Shown piece after piece: positions 25,750-33,567 of a DNA stretch of 33,567 nt. The DNA lies in the NCBI GenBank assembly GCA_021848885.1, contig JAJZTN010000008.1, forward strand, positions 1-33,567. The letters are read 5' to 3'. Below the pieces are notes generated by a model. The model was given only the letters and a program-made list of their open reading frames with translations. It was not told where the DNA came from and searched no databases. The position numbers and the translations under genes were made by a program. The stretch comes from Actinomycetes bacterium (GTDB taxonomy: Bacteria; Actinomycetota; Actinomycetes; JAJZTN01). Within the stretch, counting starts at the first letter, position 1. The number at the start of each line of letters is the position of its first letter.

Positions 25750-26676
25750 ATGAAGAGCCCACAGTCGAGGCGCAGATCATCCATCCTCGCAGCTGGTACA
25801 AGCGTGCTGGCCCTAGCCATTGTCGGATCGCTCGTCCTGCTCGGATCCGACGCAGCAGCCGCACCCGTCGCAGTCGGACTCGGCACAGCGGACAGCTTCG
25901 CCGTCCTGGCAGGGACCGGCATCACCAACACCGGCCCGACCACGATCACCGGGGACATCGGAACCTTCCCGACCGCGACCATCACAGGGCTCACCTCATT
26001 GACCCTGATCGGGACCAACCACGCGGGCGACAGCGTCACGCAAGGCGCCAAGACCGATCTGACCACCGCCTACACGACCGCCGCGGGCGAGGGCCCGACC
26101 ACCGCGATCACGCAAGACCTGGTCGGCCAGACTCTCAAGCCCGGCGTCTACAACTCCGCATCCGCGGTCGGCCTGTCCGGCGCGCTCACCCTCGACGCCG
26201 CTGGCGACCCGAACGCCGTCTGGGTGTTCCAGGCCGGCTCGACACTGATCACCGCGTCCGGCAGCAAGGTCGTCATGCTCAACGGCGCACAGGCCTGCAA
26301 TGTCTTCTGGCAGGTCGGCAGTTCGGCCACCCTGGGCACCAACTCGACTTTCACTGGCACGGTGATGGCACTGACCAGCATCAGTCTCCAGACTGGCGCG
26401 ACGGTCGACGGCCGGGTCCTTGCCCGCAACGGTGCCGTGACGCTCGACCACAACACGATCACGCGCTCCGCATGCTCCACCGCGACTAGCACTCCGAGCA
26501 CGCGGGCCTCGAGCACCGCGACCACCGCGACTAGTTCTCCGAGCACGCAGGCCTCGACCACCGCGACCACGGGCCAGGCTCCCCAGGTCATCGCCACCGC
26601 GACCACGGGCCAGGCTCCCCAGGTCACCACCACCCCCAGCGGACCTGTCGGAACCGGGGACAACAGCACCGGATGA
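25750..26676 (+). CDS. DUF3494 / ice-binding-like secreted protein
   Basis: Signal peptide; LGTADSFAVLAGTGITNTGPTTITGDIGTFPTATITG...AVWVFQAGSTLITASGSKVVMLNGAQACNVFWQVGSSATLGTNSTFTGTVMALTSISLQTGATVDGRVLARNGAVTLDHNTI. Confidence 0.92.
   Translation: MKSPQSRRRSSILAAGTSVLALAIVGSLVLLGSDAAAAPVAVGLGTADSFAVLAGTGITNTGPTTITGDIGTFPTATITGLTSLTLIGTNHAGDSVTQGAKTDLTTAYTTAAGEGPTTAITQDLVGQTLKPGVYNSASAVGLSGALTLDAAGDPNAVWVFQAGSTLITASGSKVVMLNGAQACNVFWQVGSSATLGTNSTFTGTVMALTSISLQTGATVDGRVLARNGAVTLDHNTITRSACSTATSTPSTRASSTATTATSSPSTQASTTATTGQAPQVIATATTGQAPQVTTTPSGPVGTGDNSTG
26558..26626. repeat. Two 33-nt identical copies in a 36-bp period, coding TATTGQAPQV repeats
   Basis: CCACCGCGACCACGGGCCAGGCTCCCCAGGTCA at 26558-26590 and 26594-26626. 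Confidence 0.9.
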
Positions 26677-26783
26677 CCGACGCGCTCTACCAGCGACGGA
26701 GCGTACCCACCGGCCGCCGGCTCCGGGCTGACCTGCCACCACGAGCCGATAGCCAGGGGACACCACCCCAAGCGAGGGACACC

Positions 26784-27518
26784 ATGACGGTCCGCAAGCA
26801 CGGCGATCACCGGGCCGGCACGACGACGCGTCTGCTGGCCACGGTGGGTGTCGCGTGGGCCGCGGCCGGCGGGATTGCCATCGCCGTCGCTGTCTTCATC
26901 GCCGGAGGCTCGCACCCCACGGTGATCTCCGCCCTCACGACTTCCGGCGCGAACAGCCTCACCACGACCGCGTCGCCGACGTCTACGCGCGCACCAGCAA
27001 CGACGACGCCCTCAACCGCCATCGCGGCGGGGGGCGCCGCCCCAGCACCTGGAACAGCAGGGCTGACACCCGTCCGGATCAGGGTCCCGGCGATCGGAGT
27101 CGACGCCACCCTGGTGAGGCTCGGTCTTACGTCGTACGGCGCCCTTGCGGTCCCGACCAGGGCCATGACCGCAGGCTGGTACACCGGGTCGCCGGTCCCG
27201 GGACGAGTCGGGCCAGCAGTCATCGCGGGCCATGTCCACTGGAGCGGTGTCCCCGCCGTGTTCGCCCACCTGGCCGACCTCAGACCCGGGGACCGCGTGA
27301 TGGTCTCCCGGTCCGACGGCACCACCGCTACGTTCGTTGTCGACCGTGTCGCCACCTATCCCAAGACCCGGTTCCCCACCGCCCTCGTCTACGGCTCCCT
27401 CGACGTCCCCGGCCTGCGAATCATCACCTGCGGTGGATTCGACCCGGTGGCCCGTGCCTACGAAGCCAACGTGATCGTCTTCGCAAACCTGGCCCCCACG
27501 AGACTTCGTCACCGTTGA
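26784..27518 (+). CDS. Class F sortase
   Basis: N-terminal TM; PVRIRVPAIGVDATLVRLGL...GPAVIAGHVHWSGVPAVFAHLADLRPGDRV...LRIITCGGFDPVARAYEANVIVFA (His and Cys catalytic motifs). Confidence 0.92.
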   Translation: MTVRKHGDHRAGTTTRLLATVGVAWAAAGGIAIAVAVFIAGGSHPTVISALTTSGANSLTTTASPTSTRAPATTTPSTAIAAGGAAPAPGTAGLTPVRIRVPAIGVDATLVRLGLTSYGALAVPTRAMTAGWYTGSPVPGRVGPAVIAGHVHWSGVPAVFAHLADLRPGDRVMVSRSDGTTATFVVDRVATYPKTRFPTALVYGSLDVPGLRIITCGGFDPVARAYEANVIVFANLAPTRLRHR

Positions 27519-27732
27519 GGCATCTTGGGTTCATCTATAACCCCTCCCCCGACACGGACGATCGGGCGGGAGTCTTCCGGGGAGGAGGCCTGACCTCGTC
27601 CTACCGTGGAGCCGGTTCCCGGATCCGCTAGCGGTTGCCGCCCCGAAGTCGCCGCGCTGTGGTGCTTCGGCTCAACCGACCGGATGGTGGGCGCGCTGAG
27701 CGCCGGCACTGCCAGCCCTCGTGAGCTGTCCG

Positions 27733-27745
27733 CCCTCGGACACTC
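27733..27745 (+). repeat. Putative att core, right copy (CCCTCGGACACTC)
   Basis: Direct 13-bp match to the tRNA-Leu 3' end at 20395-20407. Confidence 0.45.
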
Positions 27746-28026
27746 GACGGTGGGATGGCGCCCACCAGGTCAGCGGAAGCGCACACGGTCCATGTCGACG
27801 TCCAGGCACAACGTCGCGGGATCGGACGCCTGCTCTACGGCGAGGACCGGCCCGCAAGACGAGCCAGCACCGTGGGGAACCGCGGTGATCTCTTGACGCG
27901 GAAATGACGTAACTTGGCAAGCCATTGACCGCCCCTTGAGGCACGCGCATAGTGAGGTCGCCTCGCCTCTGGCCGACGCCAGGAGTCACCGGCCAGGGGC
28001 CCTGTCCCATCAACCGGGAGGACCTC

Positions 28027-28344
28027 ATGCGCGTCAGACGCTTCATCGCCGTGGCTGTGTCCGTTCCGCTGCTCACCTTCGCCGGCGCCGGCGCCGCGGT
28101 CGGAGGGGAGGTCGCCGGCCCACCTCAGGATGGCTTCGCAACTGGCGAGTTGACCCCCGTCGCGGACTATGTCGCCAACTCGATCTGCGCGTTCTCCGGC
28201 CTCAACGCCTACCACCCTGGCAAGGACGATGTGTTCCCGACGGTCCAGACGTACGGCGCCTTCGTGGCCGCGGGTGACAAGGACGCCGTCCCCAGCCCTG
28301 GGGACGCCTGCAACGGCCACACGGGTTGGCTTGCCGGGAGCTGA
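28027..28344 (+). CDS. Small secreted hypothetical protein (two Cys in mature part)
   Basis: MRVRRFIAVAVSVPLLTFAGAGAAVGGEVAGPPQDGFATGELTPVADYVANSICAFSGLNAYHPGKDDVFPTVQTYGAFVAAGDKDAVPSPGDACNGHTGWLAGS; GGGAGG RBS; signal peptide. Confidence 0.75.
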   Translation: MRVRRFIAVAVSVPLLTFAGAGAAVGGEVAGPPQDGFATGELTPVADYVANSICAFSGLNAYHPGKDDVFPTVQTYGAFVAAGDKDAVPSPGDACNGHTGWLAGS

Positions 28345-28351
28345 GGGTCGG

Positions 28352-29830
28352 TCACGGCAGGCTGGCAGGACCGCCCTGTCCGGCTCGGGAGGGGGAGCCG
28401 GACAGGGCGGGGCCCACGTCGCTGACAACGCTGCTCACCGCGGAGCCGAGGGCGCTCGCCACGCCGCTGAGCTGAGCGGTCAGCGGGGTGAGGACCGAGG
28501 ACCCGGGCGGGGTCGGTGAGGGGCTCAGCGACGGTTGCGGCGTCGTCGCGGGAGTCCGGGCCGTCGGAGGGCGGCCGGCCCGGTTGCCGGTCGGGGCAGA
28601 GCCGGTCGGGTTGCCGGTCGGGTTGCCGGCCCAGCCGGTAGCGGTGCCCGAGGGTGCCAGGGTCCCACCCCCCGCGTGGGAGGAGCCCGTGCCGAGCGGT
28701 CCCGGGGTGATCTGGGAGGCCACCGGGGGTCTCGGGTGCGGGAGGGGCAGCAGCAGACCCCCCGTGCCCAGTACCAGGGCGGCACCACCCACAGTCTTGG
28801 CCACGCCAGCTGCACTGACCGCTTGGCGGCCGAGGATGGCAGCATCGGCCAACCAAGCCAGAAGCCCCTGCGTGCGGCTCAACCGCGGTGCCGAGACCGC
28901 CAGCATGGCACGCACCACGACCGGGTCGAAATGCGAGCCGGAGCAGCGAGTCAGCTCACGGTAGGCCGCCGCGCGGCTCATCGGCTTGCGGTAGGACCGA
29001 GCTGCTGTCATGACGTCGAAGGCATCGGTTACCGCCACGATGCGGGCGCCCAGGTGGATCTGCTCGCCGGCGAGGCCGTTGGGGTAGCCGGTCCCGTCAT
29101 AGCGCTCGTGGTGCTGGTCGATGACCGAGCCCCATGGTCCTAGCCAGGGCAGCAGGGCGCCGGCGATCTCCTTGCCCGCGCTGGGGTGTTGTTTCAGCAC
29201 CACCCATTCAGCCGGGTCGAGCGTGCCGGGCTTGTTGAGCACCTCGGCGGGGACCCGCAGCTTGCCGACGTCGTGCAGCAGCGCCGCCCAGCGCAGCAGG
29301 TCCCTGTCCCGGGAGGGCAGCCCCAGCTGGTCGGTGACGACGTCGGTGAGCAGCCGCACCCGCTCAGAGTGCCCACGGGTGACCCAGTCGTGTCGGCTCA
29401 GTGCTGCAACGAGCCCGAGGATCTGCTCGGCCGCCTCCGCGGGGTCCCCGGCGGCCGAGGCCTGGCGCAGCTGCTCGGGCAGCGGCCGGCGGGTGGCGGC
29501 GCGATGGGCCATCGCGGCGCGTGAGGGGGCCCGGTCCGGGAAGAGCAGGGTGAGTTCGAGCAGAGTGGCCAGTGGCACCAGCCGCTGTGCGGCCCGGTCG
29601 ATGGCGAGCAGGACGAGCAGCGAGAACACCAGCAGCGCGCCACCCCGGCCGAGCCAGTCCAGGCGCGAGGCCGGCACGGGAAGCAGCCGTTGGACCACCC
29701 AGGTCAGCGTGGCCGCGATGAGCACCGGACCCAGCAGCACGACACCCCGGATCAGCCGGGCCAGCCGAGGGTGGGCCAGCCAGCGCTGGCCGTCCTCAAC
29801 TCGCTCGGAGTCGCGGCCAGGACTTGGCAT
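28352..29830 (-). CDS. HD-GYP domain-containing membrane protein
   Basis: N-terminal TM helices; RGHSERV, LLHDVGKLRVPAEVLNKPG, HHERYDGTGYPNGLAGEQIHLGARIVAVTDAFDVMT; third hydrophobic segment then Gly/Pro/Thr-rich tail. ATG at 29830 after GGAGG. Confidence 0.9.
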   Translation of the reverse strand: MPSPGRDSERVEDGQRWLAHPRLARLIRGVVLLGPVLIAATLTWVVQRLLPVPASRLDWLGRGGALLVFSLLVLLAIDRAAQRLVPLATLLELTLLFPDRAPSRAAMAHRAATRRPLPEQLRQASAAGDPAEAAEQILGLVAALSRHDWVTRGHSERVRLLTDVVTDQLGLPSRDRDLLRWAALLHDVGKLRVPAEVLNKPGTLDPAEWVVLKQHPSAGKEIAGALLPWLGPWGSVIDQHHERYDGTGYPNGLAGEQIHLGARIVAVTDAFDVMTAARSYRKPMSRAAAYRELTRCSGSHFDPVVVRAMLAVSAPRLSRTQGLLAWLADAAILGRQAVSAAGVAKTVGGAALVLGTGGLLLPLPHPRPPVASQITPGPLGTGSSHAGGGTLAPSGTATGWAGNPTGNPTGSAPTGNRAGRPPTARTPATTPQPSLSPSPTPPGSSVLTPLTAQLSGVASALGSAVSSVVSDVGPALSGSPSRAGQGGPASLP

Positions 29831-29861
29831 CGCCACCTCCGTCTGAGCCCACCATAGGTGG

Positions 29862-29875
29862 CCGTCGTACGACGG
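29862..29875. promoter_or_regulatory. 14-bp palindrome CCGTCGTACGACGG upstream of the HD-GYP gene
   Basis: Perfect palindrome; adjacent inverted repeat CCACC-ATA-GGTGG at 29849-29861. Confidence 0.45.
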
Positions 29876-29984
29876 GGAAACCGGAGGTCGCGCGCGGCCA
29901 GCCGGGTGCCCTGCCCCCGCCGAGACTCACCCGGCCGTGACACTCAACCCCGAAGCGTGAGAGGCCTCGCAGCCACGCTCGACC

Positions 29985-30743
29985 TCATATGGGCAGGCGG
30001 CGGAAAAGTGCGCGTGGCACATGGCGCAGCACGAGCATCACCCAGCGCAACGCGGGGGGCGCCCACACCGTGCCACGACCGCTGGCGATGGCGGCGGTGA
30101 CGACCTCGGCGACCTGCGCGGGTGTGGTGCTCAGCGGCGGGATCGGAAGCCCGCGGGTCATGCGGTCCTTGACGAAACCGGGTCGCACCACCAGCACGCG
30201 CGCCCCCGAGCCGTGCAGAGCGTCGGCCAACCCCTGCCCGAGCGCGTCGAGCCCGGCCTTGGCCGATCCGTAGACGAAGTTGGACCGTCTGGCCCGCTCC
30301 CCCGCCACCGAGGACAGCAGCACGAGCACACCATGTCCCTGCTCGCGCAGGCGCCGGGCACAGCCCAGCCCCAGGGAGAGCCCACCGAGGTAGTTGACCC
30401 TCGCCCAGTCCACCGCCAGCCCCGGATCGGCCTCGGCGGCACGCTGGTCACCGAGCACCCCGAAGGCCAGCAGCGCCACGTCGATGTCACCACCGGCCCA
30501 GACCCGGTCCAGCAGCGACTCGTGCGTGTCGGTGTCGGCGGCGTCGAAGGTCTCGACCGCCACGGCCGCCACCCCGTTCGAGCGGAACCGCTGCGCGATG
30601 ACCTGCAGGGCCGCCGGGTCTCGACCGGCCAGCACGACCCGGCGCAGTCGCTGTGCAGAGAAGCGGTCCAGGACAGCCGTGGCGATCTCGGAGGTGCCGC
30701 CGAGGACGAGCACCGACTGCGGAGCACCGAGCGCGTCGATCAC
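29985..30743 (-). CDS. dprE2: Decaprenylphospho-beta-D-erythro-pentofuranosid-2-ulose 2-reductase (SDR)
   Basis: SVLVLGGTSEIATAVLDRF, SSVAGERARRSNFVYGSAKAGLDALGQGLADAL; overlaps dprE1. Confidence 0.9.
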   Translation of the reverse strand: MIDALGAPQSVLVLGGTSEIATAVLDRFSAQRLRRVVLAGRDPAALQVIAQRFRSNGVAAVAVETFDAADTDTHESLLDRVWAGGDIDVALLAFGVLGDQRAAEADPGLAVDWARVNYLGGLSLGLGCARRLREQGHGVLVLLSSVAGERARRSNFVYGSAKAGLDALGQGLADALHGSGARVLVVRPGFVKDRMTRGLPIPPLSTTPAQVAEVVTAAIASGRGTVWAPPALRWVMLVLRHVPRALFRRLPI

Positions 30744-32170
30744 AGATTCAGCCTCCTGGACAGGTCGGTGCGGAAGATCCGATCGGGATCCAGCCGGTCA
30801 CGTGTGCCCTTCCACTCCTCCAGCCTCGGGTACATCATGCTCAGCAGCTCCGGGCGCATGCGGGAGTCCTTGGCCAGGTAGACCGCCCCGCCGGCCTCGG
30901 CGACGAGCAGGTCGCACTCGTCGAGCAGACCGGCCAGCCCCGGCAGGCCCGCGGGGATGTCCAGCGCCAGGGTCCAGCCCGGTCGCGGGAAGGACAGCGG
31001 GCCCGGGTCGGCCGGCCCGAACCGCTTGAGGACGGCGAGGAACGAGGGCACCCGGGCACCGCGCAAACGGGCCAGCACCTCCCGCAACGTGTCCTCGCGC
31101 TGGATGGGCACGACGAACTGGTACTGCAGGAAGCCGCGCCGGCCGTAGACGGCGTTCCAGTCGCCGACCCCGTCCAGGGGGTGGAAGAACCTCGGGAAGG
31201 GCTGCAGCTCACCCGCCCGGTGTCGGGGCGCCTTGCGAAACCATGCCTCGTTGAACGCCGCCACACTGGCTCGGTTGAGCAGCCCAGCAGGTAGCGGGCC
31301 CGGCAAGCTGACCAGCGGGCCGGAAGGGACCGCCCAGGCCCGGGCCGTTGCCCGGCCGTGCAGTGCGTCGGCAGGTGCGTGCTCCCCGCGGGTGATCACG
31401 CCTCGTCCGGCGCTTCTGCCGGTGGCCAGGCAGTCGATCCAGGCCACCGAGTAGCGGTAGAGGTGGTCGCGCGAGCTCAACCTGTCGAGCAGGTCGTCGA
31501 GGTTGGCGGCCCTCTCGGTGTCCACCAGCATCCACGAACTCTGCACCGGCAGCAGCCGAAGGGTCGCCTCGACGATGACCCCGGTCAGGCCCATCCCGCC
31601 CGCGGTGGCCCAGAACGCCTCCGGGTCGCTTTGCGGACCGATCAGGTGCGCCTCACCGCGCCCGTCGAGCAGGCTCAGGGACTCGACATGGCTGGCGAAG
31701 CTGCCGTCTCGGTGGTGGTTCTTCCCGTGCACGTCCGCCGCGATGGCCCCACCCACCGTCACGTAGCGGGTGCCTGGCGTCACCGGCACGAACCACCCCT
31801 GGGGCACCAGCAGGCGCAGCAGGTCATGCAGGCTCGCCCCGGCCGCACAGGTGAGAAGCGCATCCCCTTCGCGAACCTGCAGGTCCCGGACCGCGTCCAG
31901 CCCGGTCAGGTCCACCACGGTGCCACCGGCGGACTGCGCCGCATCGCCGTAGCTGCGCCCCAGGCCACGCACCGCGACCCCGCGAGACGGCGCAGGGCCA
32001 CCCGCCCGGACCATCTGGAGGGCGTCGCGCACCTGTTCGACAGTGCTCGGTCGCAGCACCCGCGCCGCGGTGGCGGCGGTGCGGCCCCAGCCGGTCAGCA
32101 GGCTTCGGGTCAGGCCAGCGTCACTGGCGGCGGGCCCTCGCGAGACGGGCGGCTCAGACACGGAAGGCAC
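30740..32170 (-). CDS. dprE1: Decaprenylphospho-beta-D-ribofuranose 2-oxidase (FAD-binding)
   Basis: GRSYGDAAQSAGGTVVDLT, VTPGTRYVTVGGAIAADVHGKNHHRDGSFASHV; adjacent to dprE2. Confidence 0.92.
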   Translation of the reverse strand: MPSVSEPPVSRGPAASDAGLTRSLLTGWGRTAATAARVLRPSTVEQVRDALQMVRAGGPAPSRGVAVRGLGRSYGDAAQSAGGTVVDLTGLDAVRDLQVREGDALLTCAAGASLHDLLRLLVPQGWFVPVTPGTRYVTVGGAIAADVHGKNHHRDGSFASHVESLSLLDGRGEAHLIGPQSDPEAFWATAGGMGLTGVIVEATLRLLPVQSSWMLVDTERAANLDDLLDRLSSRDHLYRYSVAWIDCLATGRSAGRGVITRGEHAPADALHGRATARAWAVPSGPLVSLPGPLPAGLLNRASVAAFNEAWFRKAPRHRAGELQPFPRFFHPLDGVGDWNAVYGRRGFLQYQFVVPIQREDTLREVLARLRGARVPSFLAVLKRFGPADPGPLSFPRPGWTLALDIPAGLPGLAGLLDECDLLVAEAGGAVYLAKDSRMRPELLSMMYPRLEEWKGTRDRLDPDRIFRTDLSRRLNL

Positions 32171-33065
32171 CGAGGCTGAACATGACGAGCCAGATCACCC
32201 CGAGAGCCTGAAGCGCCCGGTCCTGCAGGACGAGCTGCTCCGGGGCCCCGGCCCGGCCACTGTCGATGTCCACGGCGTAGCGCAGCAGGGCGATGACGAA
32301 CGGGGCGATCGACAGCTGCTGCCACGGGACGGCGGCTTGTGCTGAGCTGGTCTCGAAGGCCCACAGCGCGTAGGCCACGATCGTCACTCCGGCCGACACG
32401 CTCCACACGAAGCGCAGGTAGCCCGGGGAGTAGCCGGCCAGGGAGCGTCGGGTCCGACCGGAGCCTGCTCCGGCCAGCAGCGACTCGGCGTAGCGCTTCC
32501 CGGAGACGAGGAACAGCGCGCCGAACGCGGCGACCAGCAGGAACCAGCGCGACAGCGGCAGACCGGCAGCCAGCCCACCGGCCATCGCGCGCAGCAGGAA
32601 GCCCGCGGCGACCACGGCAAGGTCGATCACCCGCTCGTGCTTGAGGAACGCCGAGTACGCCGTGGTCAGCGCCAGGTAGACGACGATGACGTCGAGCAGG
32701 CCGTCGGAGCGGTTCAGGGCCGCCAGCGCGACCGCGGTCACGCACAGCAGGGCGGCTGCCCCCACCGCCACCCGGGGCGAGACCAGGCCCGAGGCGATCG
32801 GCCGATGCTGCTTGTCGGGATGGTGCCGGTCGGCTTCGACGTCGAGAACGTCGTTGAACAGGTAGCCAGCGCTGGCCGCCAGGCTGAAGGCCACGAACGC
32901 GATGAGGGTCGCCAGCGCCACCCGGGGTTGGGTGATCGAGGCCGCAGCCAGCGGAGCCGCCCCCACCAGCACGTTCTTCACCCACTGTTTCGGCCGCATC
33001 GCCCGCAGCAGCCCCAGCCATACGCCCACGGCCGGCAGCGTGGCGGGCTGGGCGGTCATGGGCAC
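32154..33065 (-). CDS. Decaprenyl-phosphate phosphoribosyltransferase (UbiA family)
   Basis: LRAMRPKQWVKNVLVGAAPLAAASI, YLFNDVLDVEADRHHPDKQHRPIASG; next to dprE1/dprE2. Confidence 0.92.
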   Translation of the reverse strand: MPMTAQPATLPAVGVWLGLLRAMRPKQWVKNVLVGAAPLAAASITQPRVALATLIAFVAFSLAASAGYLFNDVLDVEADRHHPDKQHRPIASGLVSPRVAVGAAALLCVTAVALAALNRSDGLLDVIVVYLALTTAYSAFLKHERVIDLAVVAAGFLLRAMAGGLAAGLPLSRWFLLVAAFGALFLVSGKRYAESLLAGAGSGRTRRSLAGYSPGYLRFVWSVSAGVTIVAYALWAFETSSAQAAVPWQQLSIAPFVIALLRYAVDIDSGRAGAPEQLVLQDRALQALGVIWLVMFSLGAFRV

Positions 33066-33294
33066 ACGCTAGCCCTGCGACCCGCTGGGGTCGGCAGGAG
33101 AGCCCGTCGCGCCGCGAGACCACCGACAAGGGTCGCTGGCCCCGGTTGGGAAGTCGTTAAGGGATCGTCCCCATTCTCGTTAAGGCCAGGACATGGTGGG
33201 CGTGCCCGACCACCAAGCCACTCGGGGCGTGGGAACCTTGTCCGTGGCAACGCCGTTGTCGGCCCGGCTTGCGGGATGATCGGAGGGGCACGAG

Positions 33295-33567
33295 GTGGCT
33301 GCATCGGCGAAGCCGGGGACGCGACGGGACCCCCGGGCGCCTGCGCGGCGGGTGCGGTTGAGCCGGCGGGGGCGGCTGGTGCGCACCGCCGGTCTGGTGG
33401 TGCTCACCCTCGGTGCCTACCTCGGTGTCTCACTCGGTCAAGCGTTGGCCGCGCCGGGCACGGACTCGGTGGCCGCCCGTGTCGCGGAGTGGGGACGCAA
33501 CCACGGCATGGGCGTCATCGTGACCACGCTCGAGCAGCTGCAGTACCGGCTGAACCCGCCGAAGGTG
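33295..33567 (+). CDS. N-terminal part of a putative phosphodiester glycosidase family protein (3' end outside window)
   Basis: VAASAKPGTRRDPRAPARRVRLSRRGRLVRTAGLVVLTLGAYLGVSLGQALAAPGTDSVAARVAEWGRNHGMGVIVTTLEQLQYRLNPPKV; RBS GGAGGGG; signal-anchor. Family assignment from context and the WxxxHGxG..TxLEQLQY pattern. Confidence 0.6.
   Translation, partial: MAASAKPGTRRDPRAPARRVRLSRRGRLVRTAGLVVLTLGAYLGVSLGQALAAPGTDSVAARVAEWGRNHGMGVIVTTLEQLQYRLNPPKV

Overview
High-GC actinobacterial chromosome segment with three parts. (1) About 20 kb of mostly conserved backbone: RecB-like nuclease C-terminus, HAD hydrolase, metH, PAC2 protein, mshC with the SCO1664/DUF3090/phosphomutase cluster, a complete selenocysteine cassette (selB-selA, tRNA-Sec(UCA), selD), uppP, LLM F420 oxidoreductase, aldo/keto reductase, a RecD2-like protein that looks catalytically dead, DUF5703 and an M20 peptidase. 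(2) An accessory island of about 7.4 kb starting at the 3' end of tRNA-Leu(GAG). It holds a serine-recombinase remnant, a perfect CIRCE element with no chaperonin gene nearby, a DUF1778/GNAT (TacA/TacT-like) toxin-antitoxin pair, IS630 and IS1595 fragments, a TetR regulator, two DUF6131-containing small-membrane-protein operons, and a DUF3494 ice-binding-like protein next to a class F sortase. A 13-bp copy of the tRNA 3' end lies at 27733-27745. (3) Backbone again: small secreted protein, HD-GYP protein, dprE2/dprE1/decaprenyl-phosphate phosphoribosyltransferase, and the start of a putative phosphodiester glycosidase. The most interesting signal is an undeclared regulon. Two promoters 1.4 kb apart each lie between two GTAG-NN-CTAC operators spaced exactly 55 bp centre to centre, with matching -35 positions and an identical downstream operator, CCGTAG-NN-CTACGG. 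They would drive the two DUF6131 operons, with the TetR gene between them. All calls come from reading the sequence; no searches were run.
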